Part shown: piece after piece, positions 55,561 through 64,000 of the stretch
How the letters are laid out: each line of letters opens with the position of its first letter
Position numbering within the stretch: the first letter of the stretch is position 1
NCBI GenBank assembly: GCA_034336665.1
Contig: JAPFBE010000036.1
Location: 1,728,357 to 1,792,356 of the forward strand
Source of the DNA: Luscinia megarhynchos
Taxonomy: Eukaryota; Chordata; Aves; Passeriformes; Turdidae
Direction: 5' to 3'
DNA: 64,000 nt
The notes under the pieces: model-generated
Database searches by the model: none
The model's input: the letters and a program-made list of their open reading frames with translations, nothing else
What the model was told of the DNA's origin: nothing
Translations under genes and position numbers: made by a program

Positions 55561-56162
55561 TTAAATGTGGAATGCCTGTGGTATGAGTATGTGCATGTTT
55601 GGTGACAAGATGGTGAATAAAAGACCCATGAAACAGATAAGAGGGCCTGGAATATAGTCAGGCATACTGAAAGGACAGAAAAGTTGGTGACAGTACTCAT
55701 GGGATCCACTAATGTTCATGTGCTTGTCAATCTAGACAGTGTCGCGTGTATGCCTTCACTACTGATCTTCAATTTCTACTAGTCAAAGAGGAGGAAAGGG
55801 ACTTGCCTATGTTTTATGCAAATACTATATGTAGGTGCAGTTGAAGGCAGTGCATTATCTGTGGCAATCTGTGCAACTAGTCATGTCAGTGTCCTGCGTA
55901 TGTCCTCTGTGTGTCCTGTATGTGGGTGGAGGATCTCTGGGATACAAGATCAGCTTTGTTACCAGTTGAACCTGAAAATGGGAAAGTGGCAACCATGTCC
56001 CTCAGCCTGGGAAGAGACCCTGGAATCCCCAGGACACAGAACTGGGCTCCAGTGGCTGAGTGTCACAGCACAAGCTGGCTTGTAGCTGGGCAATTAATTT
56101 GGCCATAGATAAGAAATCCTGTTCAGTTAGCCTGGTTCAATAAACAGGACCCTAGGTGAACA
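55561..56162. other. Unassigned, possibly interior of the decayed ERV1
   Basis: No motif identified. Two overlapping frames at 55816-56108 show no domain I recognise. Confidence 0.3.
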
Positions 56163-56390
56163 ATGTTAGGATATATTCAAACCCAAACAGGGACTTCACC
56201 TAATGAGGTTCCATCCTAAGCTGCAGACACCTCGCTGGTCAGAGAGCTGGGTAGTCCGAAGTCCCAACCAATCAGCTGTCATGATCTGTGAGTTTCAAAT
56301 CCTCTATTTAAGAAGGGTCTGGGAACAATAAAAGGCTTTTGTCATATGGATCTCTGAGAGTTTGTGACATTTGTGTCTCCGACTCACAAC
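56163..56390 (+). mobile_element. Solo LTR, class I-like, short
   Basis: TGTTAGGATATATTCAAACC start, CCAACCAATCAGCTG (CCAAT, 56264), TCTATTTAAGAAGG (TATA-like, 56300), GGGAACAATAAAAGGC (poly(A), 56321) and a TCTCCGACTCACA end give an LTR layout. Only one copy in the window; possible start further upstream. Confidence 0.55.
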
Positions 56391-57554
56391 CTCTCCACTT
56401 AACATCTGAGCAGGAGTTCTGGGCAGCAGCTGCAGGAGAGGGTGGCCACTCCTAACATCCTCTAATAGTTTTGTAGTTGAAAGGATATGGTCAAATTGTG
56501 AGCATTCCAAAGATTACGTATAAATAATCCTTATGTGATGGAGGAGTGAGCTTTTGTTAATGTGCCTACAGCGATAAATTTGTAACCAACCTTCTAGACC
56601 GTTATGCAGGCACCAAAACAAGACCTTTGCTAGTAAATTCTTTGGTTAATTGGAACAATTGGATGGGGGGGGGAGCATTAGAAGATATAAATGTCTCAAA
56701 CTGCAGGGCCTAGTGACTGGAATTTGTAGTTTGGGGATGAAAGGAAGTAACAAATCACTTTCACCTATCAAATCAATAATGATATTTTCTATAAAGCAGT
56801 AGGAAATCTGAGAGAATCAGACTAAGACTGAGCTCTCTAGAATTTGAACTTTCAAATTTGTGAAGAATCAGGTAGAAAAGTGAAATGCACAGTTTGGAAG
56901 GAATAGCCTCAATTTACAGAAAATTAATCCCGATGGAGCCAAGTAGTGGAATTAAGTATTGCAAAAGAATTTGGTGGATTGTAGGGGAACAAACATCACT
57001 TAATGTAACTAGTGGCGGTGTAAATCTCTCATGGCTCCTGTCATTACACAAGTGCATACCATCCTGCTTGTAAATAAGGGATGTCTGGACAGGACAACTC
57101 AGGATCAGCCACTATGATTGTAAGTGGCACAAGACATCCTATATGTTTGTTCAAGGATGCTTAGATAAGTTCCTGATCCAAGGATAAATGTGATTTTTTA
57201 CTTTTCTTTCCCCCTAAGGAGCTAGAACCTTTCTAGGGATCCTTAAAAGATACTTAACAAGCCCTTAATGACAACAACTCGGACACAGGGTATAGGTAAG
57301 GTTACAGTTTCAGTGCTATCCTACATTATTCCCGCCCTGCCCCTGGTACTTCGGCAGCAGGGGCAGCAGCACACTGTGGTGGAGTGGTCACTCCGGGGGA
57401 AGAAGCAAACATTCCGACCCTCCCCTCCACTGGAGAGCCAGATTTCAAGCTTATTTGTTTAAAAAGCAAGAACTTTCCTTTAAATATTTTAATTTGATTA
57501 GAGCATGATGCAAATAACACCAAGGTCGCAGGTTCAATCACCATATGGGCCGTT
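56391..57554. other. Unassigned sequence
   Basis: No LTR, CR1 or recognised coding motif. A 62-codon frame at 56885-57073 has an N-V-T sequon and could be an env scrap, but I cannot support that. Confidence 0.35.
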
Positions 57555-57622
57555 CACTTAAGAGTTGGACTCGATGATCCTTTAGAGTCCTTTCCAACTC
57601 AGAATATTCTGTGATTCTGTGA
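57555..57622 (+). repeat. CR1 3' terminal fragment (+)
   Basis: AGAGTTGGACTCGATGATCC, TCCTTTCCAACTCAGAATATTC and a doubled 8-bp tail TTCTGTGATTCTGTGA. Confidence 0.85.
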
Positions 57623-58164
57623 ATATGATCTAAATTAACTACTCAACCACCACTGATTGAGATTAGATATTTAAGGATGAAGAAGGTGCAGTCAACCAAT
57701 AGAAACTGAGACACCTCTCAAACCCCATATAGCTGCTGGGGAGGTGGGGTTGCTCAACTTCTACAAGGTTCCCAGGGATTTCTCCCTAGCACATATTCCT
57801 GAAAAGACAGTAAAGATAGGGAGACTTTCCTATTAATCAAAAACCTCTAGCAATGGAATGCTTCACTGAAGTCACTGAGCTAATGGCTACATCATTAAAA
57901 TGTTGGTATATCTAAAGATACAGCTAGTACTGAAAGCACTTTAATGTGATTTCCCTTCTTTAATTTTCCACATATATTTAGCATTTTTAGAATTCATACA
58001 CATTTTTATTTATTCAAATAATTCTATAGCTTAAATGACCAGGAAGGGACTTTCATTTTGTCATTGAGATGCAAAGGATTGAAGTTTGTTATTATTGTTC
58101 TAATTCTTGAATCTTTATATTGTTGGACACCTTTTCAACAAAATACTATAAGACAGAAAGAGAA
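57623..58164. other. No recognised feature
   Basis: AT-rich DNA upstream of an integrase relic. Could be decayed pol. Confidence 0.35.
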
Positions 58165-58425
58165 GAAAACCATAGCTGCACACCCCATAAACCACGAAGA
58201 CCATTTGTAAATTTGCAAATTGACTTTATTCAGATGCCTAAATGTTATAATTTTGAGTAGTCTTTGTCATCTTAGAGATGTTCTCAGGATGAGAAGAGGC
58301 CTATACTTGTAAACAAGCTGATGCAACAATTGTTGAAAAAGGTTGATGAGAGAACTAATTCCTGGGTTTAGTATTCCTCTAACACTACATAGCAATAGAA
58401 GGACCCATTTTACCAGACAAGTAAG
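58165..58425 (+). pseudogene. Integrase core relic, ERV1 (gammaretrovirus-like)
   Basis: RRPFVNLQIDFIQMPKCYNF (58195-58254) holds the first catalytic Asp; a TAG follows at 58258-58260. After a frame change, LIPGFSIPLTLHSNRRTHFT (58355-58414) is the second block, where the catalytic Asp is Asn. A gap of about 25-30 codons lies between. Homology stops at about 58425, where antisense LTR-like sequence begins. Confidence 0.72.
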
Positions 58426-59022
58426 CAGGAGAGAGAGAGAAGGGACTTCCTTTGCAAAATCATGGGAAGCAGCCAGTCTAAGTGCCACTCGAGAAGCTGA
58501 AAGGACTGCAGCAGGAAACCTCAGAGCAGCAGACTGGAACAGCAGAGGTGAGCACAGCCGGGATGGTAAACAAAGTGTAGCAAAGACTCACGAGCCATGC
58601 CAGAAGCCACGGGGTATACGGGTGGGCATGGGGTGTCGGGTTAAAAAAAAGAAACAGGCAAAAAACACTAGGCAACAGTATCTCCAGCCAGACGCACATG
58701 CCGCGTGGTTCCCTGAAATCCACCACCCCCACGGGAAAGAAGCAGCAGCCCCTAGCCCCCAACCCTCACAGGAACCCGGGCTGCCTCTCACCCATCGCGA
58801 TACTCCCAGAGCTGGGGGGCAGGGGGTGGGCAATGACCATTCTGGACACAAAGCAAAAACAAAAACCAAAAATATATACGGGATAAAAACCATCTCCAAG
58901 ACAGCAATGCTCAGCAACCACCAAAACATCCGTGTGTTATCAGCATTATCCCATACTGAATCCAAAACACAGCACTGTACCAGCTACTGAGAAGAAAATG
59001 AACTCTATCCCAACTCAAACCA
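58426..59022 (-). mobile_element. Solo LTR (-), family B relative with a different middle
   Basis: On the minus strand ACACTGGTTTGAGTTGGGATAG...TTCTTCTCAGTAGC, ACAGTGCTGTGTTTTGGATTC and TGCTGATAACACACGG match family B; the remainder (AACCCGACACCCCATGCCC and so on) is distinct. Frame 58343-58990 (+) fuses the integrase relic to antisense LTR and is not a gene. Confidence 0.62.
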
Positions 59023-59023
59023 G

Positions 59024-60265
59024 TGTCAGGAAAATTAATCCACAAACACCAGAGGTTTATGTCCTAAATGGAGACAGAGGAGTCCTGTAACTTTATTTGA
59101 ATAAAGCAAGAGATGATGCCTATATAACTTCGGTCAAAGTTACAAGGTGCTTATGTAGCTTGAGTTATTAGATATCTATATAACCTGATCTATCTATATA
59201 ACCTCATATCAATATAACCTGAATCATAGCTTTTTATACCTGTATAACCTGATATAAATAACTTTCTTTACAATGTAATGGCTAGTATATGGTTATCTAG
59301 TTGCTTAATGCTGAACAGACAAAAAAGAAGAAAAAAACCTCACCAGGTGGATAGATTTAGAGATAGATAAGTATAGTACTAATGAGAAATTGGCAAATTT
59401 AAAGCAAATTAACCACAAAATAAAGAATTTTGGCCAGCTAGGACCAGACAGACCAAGGAACACTGTAACTGTGCATGTTCCGAAGACAAAGTTGAGAAGT
59501 TCAGATGTGACGAAGAACTTGGAAGCATTCCTCAAAGACCCTCGATGACCCCCAAACTGGGGAGGCACAGGAGTAGTGCAAAAGATCTAATAACCATGAG
59601 ATCATACTATGTAAATTAGTTCCAACGTGTATATGATGTTATAATGACATAGTAACACTAAGCAATACTTACTGTATAAATATACCACAGTACTTGACAA
59701 AAGTAGGTGAGTTAAGAGGAGAAATCCCCCTCATGTCCAGTGCTGCAATAAACAAATACCTGCTCCATAGACACCAGTCTATGGGATTTTATTTCCAGCC
59801 TATCTTTCGGGCATTAGATGCTATGGGGCATTTCCCCTGCAGTCTCTCAAATTTTTGGAGGATGCAGCCTCCTTTTTATCCTAATTTCCCGACTGAATTT
59901 CCCTCCCTCTTTCCCCATTGGCTGAGGTACTTGAGAGGTACAGACTCTCCAAAATGCCTAATACATAAGACCCCCTTCTAATGTATACCCTCCCCCATTT
60001 TTCTTTTTCCTTGCGTCAATTAGTGGAATTCCTATAAAATTTATGGTTCTTCCCATTCTTTCTTTCATCTGTCAGTATCCAATTTTATTTATCAGCAGAC
60101 CTACAGTTTGTAAAGACAAATCTCTCTCATTCCATTCATCAATCAGTGGAATCCTCCCTATTTGTCTTTTATCTCTCAGTGCTAGTTTTATCTACCAGCA
60201 GACCCACAGTTTGTTTGTAAAGACAAGTCCCTCATTTCTTTCACTGGAATAATATCCGTCCCTTA
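59024..60265 (-). mobile_element. Solo ERV1 LTR (-), family C, split by another LTR
   Basis: The two parts, 59024-59115 and 59816-60265, together match the family C LTR of 63486-63991 in reverse. Minus-strand 3' end is ...GGATTAATTTTCCTGACA. Two direct repeats of about 102 bp start at about 60085 and 60187 (TATCAGCAGACCTACAG / TACCAGCAGACCCACAG). The interruption is a younger LTR in + orientation. Confidence 0.8.
59116..59815 (+). mobile_element. LTR, ERVK-like, inserted in the family C LTR
   Basis: It carries a TATA box CTGTATAAATATACC (59671), poly(A) signal CAATAAACAAATACC (59746) and a tail TTATTTCCAGCC...TTTCGGGCA. The words AGATG appear at both joins (59111-59115 and 59816-59820), a possible 5-bp duplication. 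At 59140-59260 a TATAACCTGA-like unit recurs about five times. ERVK-like naming comes from general layout and is tentative. Confidence 0.6.
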
Positions 60266-60672
60266 TTCCATACTATTTACATCATGCCAGGTCCAACACT
60301 ATCCAAAACCTCATCACCTTTCCTATTTTTGATTGATATACACAGGGATATCATTCACTTAGTCTATGGACCATCCCTTTAAAAGTTCACTGAGTCCATT
60401 TAGTCCATAACTTTGAGCTCCATTCATCATAATAGTCTTTCAGGGCAGGAAAGATGGTCTGTGGTGTTGGATTGTTGCATGGTGAAGCCAGTTCTGATTC
60501 CATCACTAGTGTGCTTGTCCAGTTTCATCAAAGTTCATTCTTCGTTAATGTGGCAGTTGAAGAGAAGTCCGGTTCAGATTCCCAAATCTGGAGTGGCGGA
60601 GATGAGCATTGCGAGGTGGCCAGTCTAGTGATGGGTATATAGCCATCATAGAAGTAATAATATACTGTTATA
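60266..60672. other. Unassigned segment between LTRs
   Basis: Non-coding, no LTR motif. It may belong to the ERV1 LTR upstream or to ERV interior; I cannot assign it. Confidence 0.35.
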
Positions 60673-61127
60673 TGTGGAGGCCCTTGAGCCTATCAGGGGA
60701 ACTTCTAGGGTAATGCCCTGGAAAAGTCTACCATAGGCTTTGAGAATGCCTCACTATCTGAAGTGAGACAAAGAGTCTTTCCTCATGGTGCTCTGCAGCA
60801 CTATGTTAATCTACCTCAGTTCCCTATAGGTCATTGCCCTTTGCCCTGCCCTTGTACCGCCCCTGTGCCCGCAGACAATTGGCCCCTGACCCCATACTTA
60901 ACCCGAGACACTGCAATGATTTGGGTCTTTTGTCCCTGGACTCCTTCGGTGTGACTGCAATAAACCTCGCTGGAACTCTATACAGGAGGCCCTTCTCATC
61001 TTTCTTCGCTGACCTATCTGTGGTGTGTGTAACTGTGAATTCAGTGACTGTGCCTATCTGAGTGGCTTTCTCAGAAGATGCTCTAGGAGTGGTAGCAGCA
61101 ACCACCATTCAGTTCCATGCTGCTACA
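60673..61127 (+). mobile_element. Solo LTR (+), ERV1-like
   Basis: TGTGGAGGCCCTTGAGCC start and TGCTACA end; poly(A) signal CTGCAATAAACCTCG at about 60957. The 3' edge abuts a CR1. Only one copy is in the window. Confidence 0.6.
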
Positions 61128-61130
61128 ATT

Positions 61131-61292
61131 ATAGAATCATAGAATCATTAAGGTTGGAAAAGACCTCCAAGATCATTGAGTCCAACCTTTGACTGTATGC
61201 CACCATGCCCACTAAACCACATCGTGAAGTGCCACATCCACTTGTTTTTTGAACACTTCCAGGTATGGTGACTCTACCACTTCCCTGGTGTC
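61131..61292 (-). repeat. CR1 LINE 3' end (-)
   Basis: ATAGAATCATAGAATCATTAAGG tail and TCCAAGATCATTGAGTCCAACC with GAACACTTCCAGGTATGGTG, cut off at TTCCCTGG. Confidence 0.9.
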
Positions 61293-63485
61293 TCAAAGGA
61301 AGAAGGATTCTGCAATACTTGTTTTGAGCTAGACTTAGATGCTCCTAAGAATAGAGCTCCACCTGCATGGAGAATCCCTGAGATTTTTGGGAATGGGTCT
61401 TGTAGCAAAGACATACTAAGGAAATATCCTATTGAACAATGTGCAAATAAGGCTTTAGCTGTATTTTCACCAACAGAAATTTGTGCTTTGCATATGGTCT
61501 TTCTTCAGAAAATAGATGAATAATTATATGATGTTAAAAAAAATGAGTTTATTCCCTAGCATAACATCTACAGATACTACATACTTGTCTTTACATGTAC
61601 ACATCTTAAATCTTACTTAAGGCAAGTTTTAAGATCTTTGTTTAAAGGTGAAAGAAAAAGAAAAGGTAGCTTACATTAATCGTGGTTGCTATTAACTGAT
61701 ATACTCATTTATTAGTATGTATATAATGTAGCATTAGTATCTGTATTTACAATTTATTTATTTATAGTTGCTATATTTATAATGCAGTAGAATCTGGAAA
61801 ATTGAATTCTTAAAAGTAAAGTTTCTGACTGCTAGCTGCTAGTACAGACTTTAAAGTCTGTACTTTAAAGTTTGTAATTTAATCATAGTCAAGATAAAAA
61901 TCTGTACTTACCTTTCCCAAGATATTTGAAATTAAATGAGAATTTAAAAATAATTTTTCTAAACGTGAAAAATCTCATCAGAGTAATTTATTAACTACTG
62001 ATGAGAATTCTCCTTGCTCATGGAGGGCAGATATTTCAAATATGACATCAGAATTATATAGGAAATCTCTTACAGTGCATTGTTAAACTGTAGTAGATCT
62101 CCACTGAGTACAACTCCACTGAGTACACCTCCACAGACTGATTCAGTTTCTCACAAGTGAGTTGGGACAGATGTACTGTTAGATATGTCTGTTCAAAAGT
62201 TGGAGATCCAAAAGCTATGGTAGATACAAAAGATCTGTCAGCTCTCCAGGTCCCAGAATTCCCAGCACTGACAAATAAGAATGGAAATACAGTTTCCTTA
62301 GAGTTCTGCTCTGGATTTTATAAAAGTCTGTCAAATCTGAGATGCTTCAAATCTGAGCTCAATAAAGTGTCATTTTTGGCATGTTATTTTGTTTGAGTTT
62401 TTCAACATTTCCTTATTCTTCATTCAAAAACAAATTTGTATGACCAGTTCTTCTATGATGTTCTCATTACTTAGAAATTGAAAACTTTGAAATTCATATC
62501 CTTCCATGATTGACTGATTTTTAAACAAATATATATATAGGTATTTTTTTCTTCTTCCCCTCTCCCCTTTATGTGCAGGAACTAAAAACCACTTAATCAC
62601 ACTGGTTTAGAGCTAACGTAATTTGCTGGTTTCATATTCAGACCAGGATGCTGACAGAAATTTTTTTAGAGTATTATAGTGCCTTACTGATGTACCCATA
62701 TCCTCTTCCATACAATCTTTCCAAGCTTTATGATCTTAAGATCATACTGTTTATTACCCTATTGATTTCATTTTCAAATCAAATCTAGCAGAACATAAGA
62801 GTCTGATTTGAGAGATCAGCAGTCTGATGGCTTATGCTCTGTATCTGGCCATGGCCAGAAGTTCCAGGAGAACTTAGAAAAGCCAGATGATTGTATAAAT
62901 ATTATAAAATATCTCTGCTGTCTTTTAATAAACCCACCATCTTTGAAGAAAAACCTATTGTCATATATTTCCATATTAAGGGACAACAGTGCAGATTTGA
63001 TTCCATTTAATTTTAAAATTTGTTTTTTTGTTGATACTTTTGCTTTGTTCAAGAAGGATAATGAAATCTGAAGGTTATAGACACTTACCTGTATGAAAAT
63101 CAGATGGTCCTAGAGTTCAATTTGAAATATGCAAACATCTTGCCCAATATCAAAGGCTATAGAAAAGGCAGCACATTTTCCTAATACCTCTTTTGGGAAA
63201 ATTTGTCCTACACTTCTGTTAGGTGCTATCATTCAGAAGCATAATTTTAGCCAGCACTGTCATGCTGATTATAGTCAGGTTTACGTTTGGGTCTCAGTGG
63301 ACCCTAGGGAATAAAATTATGATTCTATTAAATCACTATTTGACATTCAGTCTGAATTTTTTACTGAAGATAAACCCTGTGAAAACACAGTTCATCTCAG
63401 ATTGCTACCATCTACCTCCTGATCAACGCTGCAATATCTTAATGAGAACTTTAAAGCTGCACATCTAGGTTTCTAACCTTGAGAT
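61293..63485. other. AT-rich sequence, no recognised feature
   Basis: About 2.2 kb with no CR1 or LTR words, no exon-like splice pairs and only short frames (the longest 87 codons). Upstream of RFX3 if the promoter call holds. Confidence 0.5.
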
Positions 63486-63991
63486 TGTCAGTGCCCTGAA
63501 CTGTTCTTTGGGAGTGAAAGGAATGAGAAGGTGGTGTCTTTACAAACTAACTGTGGGCCTGATGGTAGATAAGGCAAGATACTCAGAGGCAAAAGAAGCA
63601 ATGGGTGGAACCATAAATTCCATAGGAATTCCACTAATTGACAGGGACTGTTACTTACTCAAGACTGCTAAATCTCTGGATTTAGAGAAAAAGAACAAAG
63701 ACACAAGAAAAAAGAAAAACAGGGAGGGTATACATTAGAAGTGGGGGTCTTAGGCATTAGGCGTTTCGGGGAATCTGTACCTCTCAAGTACCTCAGCCAA
63801 TGGGGAAAGAGAAAGGGAAATGTGGCTGGGAAATTAGGATAAGAAGGAGGCTGCGCCCCCTAAAAATTTGAGAGACCCCACGGGAAATGCCCCATGGCAT
63901 CTGATGCCCTTTATTCGAATAAAGTTACAGGACTCCTCTGTCTCCTTTTTGGACATAAACCTTTAGTGTTTGTGGATTAATTTTCTTGACA
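63486..63991 (+). mobile_element. Solo ERV1 LTR (+), family C
   Basis: About 506 bp, TGTCAGTGCCCTG to TTAATTTTCTTGACA. U3 words (TTTACAAACTAACTGTGGGCC; AACCATAAATTCCATAGG) match the repeat units at 60085-60250 in reverse; CAGCCAATGGGG is a CCAAT box (63812); TTTATTCGAATAAAG is the poly(A) signal. A 60-bp insertion relative to the other copies lies at about 63645-63700. Confidence 0.8.
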
Positions 63992-64000
63992 GGAACTTGC

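Noticed and set aside
62157..62396. 79-codon frame considered as a possible exon
   Set aside because: No acceptor/donor pair fitting the frame and no protein family I recognise.
1..64000. CRISPR arrays, tRNA or rRNA genes, bacterial-type operons
   Set aside because: None seen; repeats present are dispersed retroelements and simple repeats.

Overview
This is a bird genomic window. The evidence is chicken-repeat-1 (CR1) LINE copies on both strands, many ending in the 8-bp tail repeat typical of the family (ATTCTATG/ATTCTGTG type), an avian ERVL-type provirus remnant, and many avian-type solo LTRs. There are no bacterial-style operons, CRISPR arrays, rRNA or tRNA genes. Almost every long open frame lies inside a retroelement, usually on its wrong strand.

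The only host coding sequence I can name is the first coding exon of RFX3 (39 codons, minus strand, 6975-7091), bounded by good splice sites. At about 48.9-49.8 kb there is a CpG-bearing, promoter-like block with a perfect CRE and a matching minus-strand splice donor. I infer that this is the RFX3 promoter and non-coding first exon. If so, 7.1-49.1 kb is one roughly 42-kb first intron, 1-6.97 kb is the next intron, and 50-64 kb lies upstream of the gene. RFX3 is Z-linked in birds, so this is Z or, given the very heavy ERV load, possibly a W gametolog. The sequence alone cannot decide.

Layout: 0-5.6 kb, degraded ERVL provirus (gag end, protease, partial RT, RNase H, integrase, 3' LTR), itself split by a solo LTR and sitting in an older LTR. 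6-7.1 kb, CR1 scrap and RFX3 exon. 8.5-26.5 kb, a dense pile of CR1 copies with solo LTRs nested in them, two with clean 4-bp target duplications. 28.0-34.4 kb, an ERV1 (gammaretrovirus-like) provirus with two 474-bp LTRs, a 5-bp duplication and a tRNA-His-type primer site; its internal modules are out of order and it carries a GC-rich block I cannot assign. 35.2-44.4 kb, more solo LTRs and CR1. 44.4-48.9 kb, mostly plain AT-rich intron with one CR1. 48.9-49.8 kb, putative RFX3 promoter. 50-64 kb, CR1 copies, a heavily decayed second ERV1, and three copies of one ERV1 LTR family with direct repeats in U3.

No retroelement here is coding-competent: every pol and gag has stops or frameshifts, CR1 copies are broken, and RT/PR active-site residues are changed in the youngest provirus. 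Boundaries of old repeats are approximate, since no alignment was run.
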